DNA of 64,000 nucleotides from Sphingosinicella sp. LHD-64 (GTDB taxonomy: Bacteria; Pseudomonadota; Alphaproteobacteria; Sphingomonadales; Sphingomonadaceae). Both the position numbers and the translations under genes were made by a program. The stretch is from assembly GCF_031157375.1 (NCBI RefSeq), contig NZ_JAVIFV010000007.1:1-64000 (forward strand), in the 5' to 3' direction. Below, in pieces: positions 19,558 through 27,752 of the stretch (its first letter is position 1; every line of letters begins with the position of its first letter). The notes below the pieces were generated by a model, which saw nothing but the letters and a program-made list of their open reading frames with translations, searched no databases and was not told the origin of the DNA.

Positions 19558-20811
19558 ATGAGCGACGTCTTTTTCTCCTACAAACGCGAGGACCGCGGCC
19601 GGGTGGCGCCACTGGTCGCCGCCCTGCGTGCCGCCGGGATCGACACCTGGTGGGACCAGGACATTCCCGCCGGCGGCCACTGGCGCGAGACGATCGCCGA
19701 GCGGATCGCGGCGGCGAAGCTCGGCGTGGTCGCCTGGTCGCACGGATCGACCGGCGCGGACGGCCGCTATGTCCGCGAGGAGGCGGAGCTGGCCGCGTCG
19801 CGTTCGGCCTATCTCGGCGTGCTGATCGACAAGGTGCCGCCGCCGTTCGGGTTCGGCGGCTGGCAGGCGGTCGACCTGGCCGGCTTTTCGGGCCGTGACG
19901 ACGACCCGCTGATCCCCTGGTTCGTCGATCAGGTGCGGGCGAGGCTCGAGGGCGGCACGCCGCAAGCCGCACCGCCCCGCCGCCGGACGCGCCCGCGGCG
20001 CACCGGCCTGTGGATCGGCGGCCTCGCCGCGCTGTTGCTGGCCGTTGCGGGCATCGCCTTCGGCCTCGGCTGGATTCGACTTGAGGAGGATCCGGTCACG
20101 CGGACACCCACCGATTTCGTCAACGCACGCACCGAAGCGCTGGAATGCGGCTGGGTGCAGATCGGCAGCGTGCGGCCGAGCGAGGGCGGCGAGCGCATCT
20201 TCCTGTCCGGCATCGCCGCGGCGCCGGATGCGTTGCAGGCGCTGCTGATGCGCGAGGCCGAAACCGCGCAGGTGCCGCTGGCGGCAGTGGACGTGGCCGA
20301 TGTCGCCGTCGCGCCGCCGGAAATCTGCGCCGAGCTCCAGCTGCTGCGGCCTTATCGTTGGGAAGACCGCCCGCGGCTCACGGTCATCCCGCCGCGCGGC
20401 GCGCTCAGCCAGACGCGTTACGGCTGGACGGGGCGGTTCGAATTCGAACTGAACTTCGACGCGCTGCCGCCGCAAGCGGCGCTGCTCGGACTCGATTCGG
20501 AAGGCGGTGTCGAAGTGCTCGTGCCCGATCTCCACGCCTTCCGCCGGCAGGCGCCGCCGCTGCGCACGCGCGGGCCGGTCGCCGCCTATGAAGGCTATTT
20601 CTTCGACGAGAACCGCGATGCCCGCAATGTCGGCCTGATCCTGATGACGGCGCGGCGGCCGATCGATGTGGTGGCGGTCGGCGCGATCGGCGCGCAATCG
20701 AGCCGCGAGGACTACCGGCGGCTGCAGGCGGCGGCCGAGGCGGGCGGCTGGCAGTTCGAGCTGGCGCTGGTCCGATGCGGTTTCGAAGCGGGGGCCGAGC
20801 GGCAATGCTGA
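19558..20811 (+). CDS. TIR-domain protein with a transmembrane anchor
   Basis: The 417-residue protein opens with SDVFFSYKREDRGRVAPLVAALRAAGIDTWWDQDIP, a bacterial TIR domain over residues 1-130. The helix GRYVREEAELA contains Glu74/75, the likely position of the catalytic Glu of TIR NADases. A hydrophobic segment at about 151-172 (LWIGGLAALLLAVAGIAFGL) anchors it with the TIR domain cytoplasmic, and residues 180-417 form an unrecognised, presumably periplasmic domain. The stop overlaps pgeF. A role in NAD depletion, as in TIR defence systems, is possible but not shown. Confidence 0.85.
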   Translation: MSDVFFSYKREDRGRVAPLVAALRAAGIDTWWDQDIPAGGHWRETIAERIAAAKLGVVAWSHGSTGADGRYVREEAELAASRSAYLGVLIDKVPPPFGFGGWQAVDLAGFSGRDDDPLIPWFVDQVRARLEGGTPQAAPPRRRTRPRRTGLWIGGLAALLLAVAGIAFGLGWIRLEEDPVTRTPTDFVNARTEALECGWVQIGSVRPSEGGERIFLSGIAAAPDALQALLMREAETAQVPLAAVDVADVAVAPPEICAELQLLRPYRWEDRPRLTVIPPRGALSQTRYGWTGRFEFELNFDALPPQAALLGLDSEGGVEVLVPDLHAFRRQAPPLRTRGPVAAYEGYFFDENRDARNVGLILMTARRPIDVVAVGAIGAQSSREDYRRLQAAAEAGGWQFELALVRCGFEAGAERQC

Positions 20812-21569
20812 ACGGGATCGACGTGTTCGCATCGAAGCTGATCGGGACACCGCACGGCTTCCTCGGCCGGCGCGGCGGCGTGTCCGAAGGTGTATGCGCC
20901 GGGCTCAATGTCGGGCTCGGGTCGGACGATTCACGTGAGGCGATCGCCGAGAATCGCAGGCGTGCCGTGGAGGCGGTGGCGCCGGGGGCGCGGCTGGTGA
21001 CGGTGCATCAGGTCCATTCGCCCCATGCGGTTTTCGCGGCGGCGCCGTGGCCGGACGATGCGCGGCCGCATGCGGACGCGATCGTCACCAACCGTCCCGG
21101 GCTCGCGCTTGGCATCCTCACCGCCGATTGCGCGCCGATCCTGTTCGCCGACGCGAAGGCCGGCGTGATCGGCGCCGCCCATGCGGGGTGGAAGGGCGCA
21201 TTCGGCGGGGTGGTCGAATCCGCCCTGATCGCCATGGAGAAGCTCGGCGCGCAGCGGGGCGACGTGACGGCCGCGATTGGCCCGGCGATCGCGCGCAAAT
21301 CCTACGAGGTGGATGACGGCTTCCACCGCCGCTTCGTCGAGGCGGATCCGGAGAATGACCGCTTCTTCTCGCCCGGGCGCGACGGCCATCACCAGTTCGA
21401 TCTGGAGGGTTATGCCGCCGCGCGGCTCGCGGCGGCGGGGGTCGGGCGGGTCGAGGCGCTGGGGCTCGACACCTATTCGGACCCCGAGCGCTTCTTCAGC
21501 TATCGCCGCGCGACCCACCGGGACGAGCCGACTTACGGTCGCCAGATCGCATTGATCGCCCTCTCCTGA
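20805..21569 (+). CDS. pgeF: Peptidoglycan editing factor PgeF (multicopper polyphenol-oxidase-like fold)
   Basis: The 254-residue product has the YfiH/PgeF landmarks: VHQVHSPHA, GILTADCAPILFAD, AHAGWKGAFGGVVE and GPAI. The His/Cys residues in the first three form the metal site. PgeF removes misincorporated amino acids from peptidoglycan precursors. The start ATG 20805 overlaps the TIR stop by 7 bases, so the pair is translationally coupled. Confidence 0.92.
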   Translation: MLNGIDVFASKLIGTPHGFLGRRGGVSEGVCAGLNVGLGSDDSREAIAENRRRAVEAVAPGARLVTVHQVHSPHAVFAAAPWPDDARPHADAIVTNRPGLALGILTADCAPILFADAKAGVIGAAHAGWKGAFGGVVESALIAMEKLGAQRGDVTAAIGPAIARKSYEVDDGFHRRFVEADPENDRFFSPGRDGHHQFDLEGYAAARLAAAGVGRVEALGLDTYSDPERFFSYRRATHRDEPTYGRQIALIALS

Positions 21570-21574
21570 CGCCC

Positions 21575-22420
21575 TCAGGTGCGGGCGGTGATCGTCCAGC
21601 AGGCGGCGGTGAAGCGGACTTCGTCGCCATGGACGAACGACGCAAAGGCGGCCTCGATCTTCGGCGTGATCTCGGCCTTCTCCGCATCGGTCGTGGCGTG
21701 GAAGACCGGGCCGAGGGGACCCATGCGGGTGATGTAGGTCCTGAGGTCGCGCTGCGGGAACCGGCAGGGCAGGTCGATCGCATGGATCGCCACGTCCCGC
21801 CATCCGCTCGCGTCCAGGATACCGCGCACCCGATCGTCGTCGGCGAAGCCGAACTGGCCGGGGCCGTCCGGGGTCGACGCGGGAAAATCGGGAATGAGTC
21901 CCTCGGCGGCGCGGCGGCCGGCGGTCATGAAGTCGTTCTCGGCCGGACCGCGCCAGGCGATGCAGGTCAGCGTCGCCCCGGGCCGCGCGGCGGCGCGGAG
22001 GTTGCGGAAGGCGGCGACCGGATCGGCGAAGAACATCACGCCGAAGCGCGAGACGATCGCATCGAAGGCCTGCGGATCGAAGCGACGGCTCTGCGCGTCG
22101 GCCTGGAGGAAGGCGGCATTGGCGACGCCGTTCCGCCCGGCGCGGGCAGTGGCCGCCTCGACCAGCGGCGCGGAGATGTCGATGCCGAGGGCGTGACCGC
22201 TGGGGCCGGCGAGCTTTGCGGCCGCCATCGTCAGCCCGCCGGCACCGCAGCCGACGTCGAGCACCTTGCCGCCCTCGATCGGACCGAGCTCGGCGGTGAT
22301 CAGCGGCACGATCGGCGCGAGCACCCGGTCGATCACCTCGTGCAGCTCGGCCCAGGTGCGGCCGGCGAGATCGTTCCAGTGCGCGGCCTGGTCGCGGTTG
22401 GCGAAAGACGTGTCTGACAT
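21575..22420 (-). CDS. SAM-dependent methyltransferase (class I)
   Basis: The 281-residue protein has motif I VLDVGCGAGGLTMAAAKLAG, then GIDISAPLVEAA (motif post I) and FDAIVSRFGVMFFADP (motif II), the pattern of UbiE/ArsM-like class I methyltransferases. The acceptor is unknown. Its promoter has a 19-base spacer carrying a dyad (22458-22488), the classic MerR-activated architecture, and it is divergent from a merR-family gene. That pairing suggests a detoxification role. Confidence 0.85.
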   Translation of the reverse strand: MSDTSFANRDQAAHWNDLAGRTWAELHEVIDRVLAPIVPLITAELGPIEGGKVLDVGCGAGGLTMAAAKLAGPSGHALGIDISAPLVEAATARAGRNGVANAAFLQADAQSRRFDPQAFDAIVSRFGVMFFADPVAAFRNLRAAARPGATLTCIAWRGPAENDFMTAGRRAAEGLIPDFPASTPDGPGQFGFADDDRVRGILDASGWRDVAIHAIDLPCRFPQRDLRTYITRMGPLGPVFHATTDAEKAEITPKIEAAFASFVHGDEVRFTAACWTITART

Positions 22421-22457
22421 GGGCGGTCTCCGGTTGTTTTCCGATGCGATTCGCGGC

Positions 22458-22488
22458 ACCGTACCAGTTCAAGCGAACTTGAGGTCAA
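22458..22488 (-). promoter_or_regulatory. MerR-type promoter of the methyltransferase gene
   Basis: On the minus strand TTGACC (22483-22488) and TACGGT (22458-22463) are separated by 19 bases, longer than the 17 of ordinary sigma-70 promoters. The spacer holds the dyad AGTTC-AAGC-GAACT (22466-22479, exactly centred) and an overlapping TCAAG-CGAA-CTTGA. This fits MerR-family activators, which untwist over-long spacers. Confidence 0.7.
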
Positions 22489-22490
22489 GC

Positions 22491-22943
22491 ATGCGGCTGC
22501 TCGATATCGCGGAGGTGGCGCAACGGTCGGGCACGCCCGCCTCGGCGCTGCGCTATTACGAGGAGAAGGGCCTGATCGCGTCGGTCGGGCGGCGCGGGCT
22601 CAAGCGGCTGTTCGAATCGGCGGTGCTGGAGCGGCTGGCGCTGATCGCGCTCGGCCAGACGGCGGGCTTCTCGCTTGCCGAGATCGCGCGCACCTTCCTG
22701 CCCGACGGCCGCGCCGAGATCGATCGCGACCGGCTGCTCGCGAAGGCCGAAGAGCTGGACGGGATGATCGGCCAGCTCGGCGCGATCCGCGACGGCCTGC
22801 GCCACGCCGCCGTCTGCCCGGCGCCGAGCCATCTCGAATGCCCGACCTTCCGGCGGATCATGGGCCTCGCCGCGTCCGGCGCCCTGCCCAGATCGCCGCT
22901 TCTCGCCACATCCGGACGTCGCGCACGCGGTGGGGCGACCTAG
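22491..22943 (+). CDS. MerR family transcriptional regulator
   Basis: The 150-residue protein begins LLDIAEVAQRSGTPASALRYYEEKGLIASVGRRGLKRLF, a MerR winged-helix domain, then a dimerisation helix and a C-terminal pair of cysteines in VCPAPSHLECPTF that could sense metal or redox state. It lacks the SoxR iron-sulfur motif. Its ATG 22491 lies next to the 19-base-spacer promoter, so it probably controls the divergent methyltransferase. Confidence 0.88.
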   Translation: MRLLDIAEVAQRSGTPASALRYYEEKGLIASVGRRGLKRLFESAVLERLALIALGQTAGFSLAEIARTFLPDGRAEIDRDRLLAKAEELDGMIGQLGAIRDGLRHAAVCPAPSHLECPTFRRIMGLAASGALPRSPLLATSGRRARGGAT

Positions 22944-23173
22944 GCTGAAGGCACGCGGGAACGCGCGCGCGCGAACAACCATATGCGGATGGCGCTCGCC
23001 AAATTTGCAGGGCGGGGCGCCCCGACCCGCTCGGCATCGATGCGCGCGACGAGCGCATTGAGCGGCAGTCCCTCCGTCGCCGCCGCTTCCCGCAGCGCCT
23101 CCCAGAAGACCGGTTCCAGGCTGATCGAGGTCGCATGGCCCGCGATCATGATCGAGCGCTTGATAGGCCCCAT
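22940..23173 (-). CDS. Ribbon-helix-helix domain protein
   Basis: The 77-residue protein has KRSIMIAGHATSISLEPVFWEALREAAATEGLPLNALVARID, a ribbon-helix-helix pattern of the RHH_4 type (beta strand with conserved small residues, then two helices). It should bind DNA as a dimer. Start 23173 is chosen over an upstream in-frame ATG because the conserved region begins there. It converges with merR, sharing 4 bases. Confidence 0.75.
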   Translation of the reverse strand: MGPIKRSIMIAGHATSISLEPVFWEALREAAATEGLPLNALVARIDAERVGAPRPANLASAIRIWLFARARSRVPSA

Positions 23174-23184
23174 CGGCTCTTCCC

Positions 23185-23251
23185 CGTCATTGCGAGGAGC
23201 GTAGCGACGCGGCAATCCAGTCTGGATTGCTTCGCTGCGCTCGCAATGACG
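23185..23251. repeat. Palindromic repeat, CGTCATTGCGAG family, copy 2
   Basis: This shorter copy starts CGTCATTGCGAGGAGCGTAG, has inner arms GCAATCCAG and CTGGATTGC almost abutting, and ends CTGCGCTCGCAATGACG. It is the same element as at 5693 without the central 15 bases. It lies upstream of the ribbon-helix-helix gene and downstream of phaB. Confidence 0.85.
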
Positions 23252-23269
23252 GCTGAAGGGGCATGCCGG

Positions 23270-23992
23270 TCAATACATGTGCTGGCCGCCGTTGATCGAC
23301 AGCGTCGAGCCGGTAATGAACCCGCCATCCTCGGCGCACAGGAACAGCACGCCGCGGGCGATCTCCTCGGCCTTGCCCAGCCGTCCGACCGGGATCTTGG
23401 CGACGATCTTCTCGAGCACGTCGGCGGGGACGGCGGCGACCATGTCGGTGTCGATATAGCCGGGCGCGATCGCGTTGACGGTTATCCCTGCGCGCGCGCC
23501 CTCCTGCGCCAGCGCCTTGGTGAAGCCGTGGATGCCGGACTTGGCGGCGGCATAGTTGACCTGGCCATATTGGCCCGCCTGGCCGTTGATCGAGCCGATG
23601 TTGACGATCCGGCCATATTTGCGGTCGTTCATCCCCGCCCAGACCGCCTTGGCCATGTTGAAGCAGCCGCCCAGGTTCACGTCGATGACATGGTCCCAAT
23701 GGTCGCGGCTCATCTTCTTCATCGTGCCGTCGCGGGTGATGCCGGCATTGTTGACCAGGATGTCGACGGGACCGAGCTCGCTCTCGATTGTTGCGACGCT
23801 GGCGAGGCAGGCGTCGTGGTCGGCCACGTCCCATTTGTAGGTCTTGATGCCGGTGCGCGCGGTGAAGGCATGGGCCTTTTCGTCATTGCCCGCATAGTTG
23901 GCGGCGACGGTGATTCCGGCATCGCGCAGGCCGATGCTGATCGCTTCGCCGATGCCGCGGCTGCCGCCCGTGACGATTGCTACGCGTGCCAT
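23270..23992 (-). CDS. phaB: Acetoacetyl-CoA reductase (NADPH)
   Basis: The 240-residue product is a classical short-chain dehydrogenase: GGSRGIGEAIS for NAD(P) binding, NNAGITRDGTMKKMS, and the catalytic Y-x3-K in YAAAKSGIHG. The layout TRDGTMKKMSRDHWDHVIDVNL and the sequence as a whole fit PhaB, which reduces acetoacetyl-CoA to (R)-3-hydroxybutyryl-CoA for polyhydroxyalkanoate. GAGGAGAG precedes ATG 23992. The thiolase and synthase genes are not in the window. Confidence 0.9.
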   Translation of the reverse strand: MARVAIVTGGSRGIGEAISIGLRDAGITVAANYAGNDEKAHAFTARTGIKTYKWDVADHDACLASVATIESELGPVDILVNNAGITRDGTMKKMSRDHWDHVIDVNLGGCFNMAKAVWAGMNDRKYGRIVNIGSINGQAGQYGQVNYAAAKSGIHGFTKALAQEGARAGITVNAIAPGYIDTDMVAAVPADVLEKIVAKIPVGRLGKAEEIARGVLFLCAEDGGFITGSTLSINGGQHMY

Positions 23993-24027
23993 GAATCGCT
24001 CTCCTCGTTCTGGTTCTCGGGCAAGGC

Positions 24028-24999
24028 TTATTGCGGCGCCACCCAACCTTCAAGCTCGCGCCCGACCAGGCGGCGCAGCATGGCGAGGCCCGGCGCGGAA
24101 TCGTTGAGGCAGGGGAGGCAGGCGAAGCGCTCGCCGCCGGCGGCGAGGAAGGTCTCCCTGCCGCGGATCGCCAGCTCCTCCAGCGTCTCCAGGCAGTCTG
24201 CGGCAAAGCCCGGCGCGAGGATGGCGACCCGCTTGATCCCCCTGCCCGGCAGCGCCGCGAGGGTCGCGTCGGTGGCCGGCTCCAGCCATTTCGCCCGGCC
24301 GAAGCGCGACTGGAAGGTGACCGTCAGCTCGCGGCCCAGGGCTCCGGAGAGCAAATGGGCCGTCGCCAGGCACTGGTCGTGATAGGGGTCGCCCAGGGCC
24401 CTGGTCCGCTCGGGCATGCCGTGGAAGCTGGCGATCACGGCTTGCGGCTCGAAATCGAGCGCGGCCAGCGCGGCCTCCGTCGTCTCCTTCAGCGCGGTGA
24501 TATAGGCCGGGTCGTCATGATAAGCCGGCAATGCCCGGATCGCCGGCTGGTGCCGGAGGCGGCGCAGATGCGCGGCGACCGCATCGTTCACCGTCGCCGT
24601 CGTCGCGCCGCAATATTGCGGATAGAGCGGGGCGATCAGGATGCGCTGGCAGCCCGCCGCCATCAGCGCGTCGATCCGAACGCCGATCGCCGGGTTGCCG
24701 TAGCGCATCGCATGATCGACGACGACGTCCGGACCGAACGCACCCGCCAGTGCCCGCGCCTGCCGCGCGGTGATCGCGGCAAGCGGCGAACCGTCCTTCG
24801 TCCACACCAGTTTGTAGGCATGAGCGGATTTCCTGGGCCTCAGGTTGAGGATGATGCCGCGCAGGATCGGCTGCCAGACGAGCGCCGGGATCTCGACCAC
24901 GCGCGGGTCCGACAGGAATTCCCGCAGGTAGCGCTTCACCGCCCGGGGCTCCGGCGCATCGGGCGTGCCGAGGTTGATGAGGAGGACCCCGATCTTCAT
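24028..24999 (-). CDS. hemH: Ferrochelatase
   Basis: The 323-residue product has the ferrochelatase landmarks LLINLGTPDAPEP at the start, PLYPQYCGATTATVND, the metal-ligand His in SFHGMPERT, and YHDQCLATAHLL. It inserts Fe(II) into protoporphyrin IX. The start overlaps the stop of the upstream molybdenum-hydroxylase gene (ATGA), so the two share an mRNA with phaB following 36 bases on. Confidence 0.93.
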   Translation of the reverse strand: MKIGVLLINLGTPDAPEPRAVKRYLREFLSDPRVVEIPALVWQPILRGIILNLRPRKSAHAYKLVWTKDGSPLAAITARQARALAGAFGPDVVVDHAMRYGNPAIGVRIDALMAAGCQRILIAPLYPQYCGATTATVNDAVAAHLRRLRHQPAIRALPAYHDDPAYITALKETTEAALAALDFEPQAVIASFHGMPERTRALGDPYHDQCLATAHLLSGALGRELTVTFQSRFGRAKWLEPATDATLAALPGRGIKRVAILAPGFAADCLETLEELAIRGRETFLAAGGERFACLPCLNDSAPGLAMLRRLVGRELEGWVAPQ

Positions 25000-27218
25000 C
25001 GCTGCCCCGCCGCGATCGGCAGGCTGCGGGCGCGCCGGCCGCTCAGCGAGAACCAGCCATTCGCGACCGCCGGCGCGGCGACCGGCACCGCCAGCTCGGT
25101 CACTCCGCCCGGCTCCTCCTCGCTCTCCAGCAGCTCCACCGTCACGTCCGGCGCATCGCGCAGGACGGGGAGGCCGTAATCGGCAATCGTCCGGATCGTC
25201 GGCAAGCCGCCGGCGAAGCGGATCGGCCGGCCGACCGCAGCGGAAATGCCGTGGATCAGCCCGCCCTCGATCTGCTGCTTCACCAGTTCGGGATTGATCA
25301 CCCGCCCGCAATCGACCGCGCAGACGGCGCGCAGCACCCTGAGGCGCTGGGCGCGGCTCATCTCGACCTCGACGAGGGCGGCGATGTGCGAGCCGAACGC
25401 GCTCGCCGCCGCGATCCCCATGCCGCTGCCGGGCGGCCCGCCGTCCCAGCCGCCGATCGCGGTCGCGGTGGCGAGGCAGCGGGCGAGGCGGGGATTGCCG
25501 CCCAGCATGCCCATGCGGAAGGAGAAGGGCTCCGCGCCCACCGCCCGCGCCAGCTCGTCGATGAAGCATTCCGTGAAGAAGGCGGTGTAGCTGCGGGCGC
25601 CGCCCCGCCAGATGCCGGTCGCCAGACCGGTCTCCGCACCGACATGGTCGATCGCGACATGGTCGATCCCATAGGGCGGCACCGCGCCCGCCACCGGCCC
25701 GCCGTCGGGCCGGAAGAAGCGCGCCGCGACGCCCAGCCGCGCCGCGACCTCGGCGGACGTCTCCGGCGCCGCGACGCGCGCCTGCCAGGCCCGGATGCGG
25801 CCGTCCGCCACCCAGGCGCTGAGCCGCGCCGCGGCGGGCGGGCGGAAGGCGTCGCGCTGGATCTCCTGGATGCGCGGCCAGGTGACCTGCACCGGCCGTT
25901 CGATCTTGACCGCGATGACCGCCGCCTGGGCGATCGCCTCGACCTCCAGCTTGCGGCCATAGCCGCCGCCCGCCAGCGTCGGATAGAGGGTCACGCGGCC
26001 TTCGCTCATGCCGGCCGCGCGCGCCGCCGCGGCGCGGGCCAGGCCCGGCGCCTGGGTCGGCGCCCAGATTTCCAGCCGGTCGCCCTCCAGCCGCGCGGTG
26101 GCGACGAGCGGCTCGATCGGGGCGCCCGGGGCCGGCCCGACCGCATAGAGCGCGTCGATCCGGCTGGTGCCGGGAACCTGCCTGTCGGGCTCGCCGATTT
26201 CATGCACGCGCCGCGCGTCGCCGGCATCGAGCGCGTGGCCGAGGGCATCGGCGATGCCGCGGTCCGAGGGTCCCGCGGGCCTGTCATAGCGCGGCTTCAG
26301 CCCGTCCAGCGCCTTGCCGGCCGCCCAGCCGTTGGTCGCGACCACGGCGGTCCATTCCGGATTCTCGATCACCCTCAGCGCCCCGGGGATGCCGTCGGCC
26401 GCATCCCAGTCGACCGCGACGCGGCGACTGCCCGGCGGCGCGCTGCGCACCGCGGCATAGACCATGTCGCGCAGGCGGATATCGGCGGCGAACATCGCGG
26501 TGCCGTCGATCTTCGACGGCACGTCGATCCGGGGCAAAGCGCGGCCCGTCAGCCGGTTGTCGATCCCGCCCCGCACCGGCAGGTTCTCCGGCAGTTCCCG
26601 CGTGGCGGCCGCATCGGCAAGCTCGGCGAAGGACAGGCGCTGGTCGCCGCGCCAGACGAAGCCGTCATGGGTGTCGAGCTCCTCCCAGTTCGCGCCCCAG
26701 CGCGCGGCAGCCGCCATGCTGAGCAGCGCCCGCGCGCCGGCCCCGGCCTCGCGCAGTGGCGCCTCGAAAGCGCGCACCGAGGTCGATCCGCCGGTCACCA
26801 TCACGGCGTTGCGCACGGCATATTCGCGCGCCGTCCAGCGGTCGATCCCGAAGGTGGCGGGCAGGACGCTGTCGCCGGTCGCCGCCTCGGCGAGCAGCAG
26901 ATTGGCATAGAGCGGACCGATCGGCGCCGGCTCGACCGAGACGGTGCGCCAGTCCGCGCCCAGCTCGTCGGCAAGGATCTGCGGCAGTGCCGTCCAGCTC
27001 CCCTGGCCCAGCTCGGCCTGCGGTACGGCGACGATCACCCGCCCGTCGCGCCCGACCTTCAGGAAGGCGTTGAACGCCGTCTCGCCGTCGGCGGTGCGCA
27101 GGTTCGGCCGGTAGCTGCGCGGCCAGAGCGACCAGGCGACGGCGAGGCCGAGCCCGACGCCCCCGCCGACCAGCAGGGTCCGCCGGCTGATCCCCCTGTC
27201 CTCGCCGCCACGCGCCAT
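24996..27218 (-). CDS. Molybdopterin-binding hydroxylase large subunit (IorB-like)
   Basis: The 740-residue protein starts with a twin-arginine signal (RRTLLVGGGVGLGLAV), then a xanthine dehydrogenase/aldehyde oxidase molybdenum-binding chain: AVPQAELGQGSWTALPQILADELG, GYGRKLEVEAIAQA and a C-terminal VEMSRAQRLRVLRAVCAVDCG. Closest relatives are isoquinoline 1-oxidoreductase beta-type subunits. Such enzymes need a 2Fe-2S small subunit, but none is adjacent. It is co-transcribed with hemH. Confidence 0.9.
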   Translation of the reverse strand: MARGGEDRGISRRTLLVGGGVGLGLAVAWSLWPRSYRPNLRTADGETAFNAFLKVGRDGRVIVAVPQAELGQGSWTALPQILADELGADWRTVSVEPAPIGPLYANLLLAEAATGDSVLPATFGIDRWTAREYAVRNAVMVTGGSTSVRAFEAPLREAGAGARALLSMAAAARWGANWEELDTHDGFVWRGDQRLSFAELADAAATRELPENLPVRGGIDNRLTGRALPRIDVPSKIDGTAMFAADIRLRDMVYAAVRSAPPGSRRVAVDWDAADGIPGALRVIENPEWTAVVATNGWAAGKALDGLKPRYDRPAGPSDRGIADALGHALDAGDARRVHEIGEPDRQVPGTSRIDALYAVGPAPGAPIEPLVATARLEGDRLEIWAPTQAPGLARAAAARAAGMSEGRVTLYPTLAGGGYGRKLEVEAIAQAAVIAVKIERPVQVTWPRIQEIQRDAFRPPAAARLSAWVADGRIRAWQARVAAPETSAEVAARLGVAARFFRPDGGPVAGAVPPYGIDHVAIDHVGAETGLATGIWRGGARSYTAFFTECFIDELARAVGAEPFSFRMGMLGGNPRLARCLATATAIGGWDGGPPGSGMGIAAASAFGSHIAALVEVEMSRAQRLRVLRAVCAVDCGRVINPELVKQQIEGGLIHGISAAVGRPIRFAGGLPTIRTIADYGLPVLRDAPDVTVELLESEEEPGGVTELAVPVAAPAVANGWFSLSGRRARSLPIAAGQR

Positions 27219-27267
27219 CCGGGCGTGATAGAGGGGGCGGGGCGAGCGGGCTAGGGCTCTCAGCCTC

Positions 27268-27399
27268 CGTCATTGCGAGGAGCCCTTCGACGCCGCCTGC
27301 GGTGTCGCTCAGGATAAACTGCCGCTTCGCGGCAGCGACGCGGCAATCCAGCCTGAGTCAAACGCCGGACTGGATTGCTTCGCTGCGCTCGCAATGACG
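27268..27399. repeat. Palindromic repeat, copy 3, with a nested second repeat
   Basis: The ends CGTCATTGCGAGGAG and CTCGCAATGACG match the copies at 5693 and 23185. The left half is interrupted by about 50 bases (CCCTTCGACGCC...CTCAGGATAAACT...) that share the core of the separate repeat at 12884. It reads as one palindrome family inserted into or recombined with another. Confidence 0.8.
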
Positions 27400-27461
27400 A
27401 TCCGCACAATGCTTGATTCTCCCGCCCGGATTCGGCAGGGGCCGTGGCGAGGGAAGGGACT

Positions 27462-27740
27462 ATGGCCGCACGGATCTTTCAGCGCTCCAGGAACGCGATG
27501 CAGTCGGGCAGGGCCCGCGCCGGCGAATGGGTGCTTGAGTTCGAATCCGCCGCGCCCAAGCGCCCCGATCCGCTGACCGGCTGGGCCGGCGGCGCCGACA
27601 CGCAGGAGCAGGTGGTCCTCACCTTCCCGACGCTGGAGGCCGCCAAGGCCTATGCGATGCGCAACGGCATCCACGCCCATATCGTCCCGGCCGCCGCGCC
27701 GAAGCTCAAGCTCCAGTCCTACGCCGACAATTTCCGCTGA
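27462..27740 (+). CDS. NDUFS4-like complex I accessory subunit (ETC complex I subunit family)
   Basis: The 92-residue product has ARIFQRSRNAMQSGRARAGEW, then LEFESAAPKRPDPLTGW and LTFPTLEAAKAYAMRNGI, and ends KLKLQSYADNFR, the pattern of the alphaproteobacterial homologue of the mitochondrial 18-kDa complex I subunit. It stabilises the NADH dehydrogenase N module. Start ATG 27462 follows GAAGGGAC; ATG 27444 is possible. Confidence 0.9.
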   Translation: MAARIFQRSRNAMQSGRARAGEWVLEFESAAPKRPDPLTGWAGGADTQEQVVLTFPTLEAAKAYAMRNGIHAHIVPAAAPKLKLQSYADNFR

Positions 27741-27752
27741 GCCGGGCGCCGC

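Noticed and set aside
22491-22943. MerR regulator as SoxR
   Set aside because: The operator resembles a SoxR box, but the protein has only VCPAPSHLECP rather than the SoxR four-Cys iron-sulfur motif.
25251-27254. Plus-strand open frame of 667 codons over the molybdenum hydroxylase
   Set aside because: Antisense to a well-supported gene, Arg/Gly/Asp-rich, no recognisable domain.
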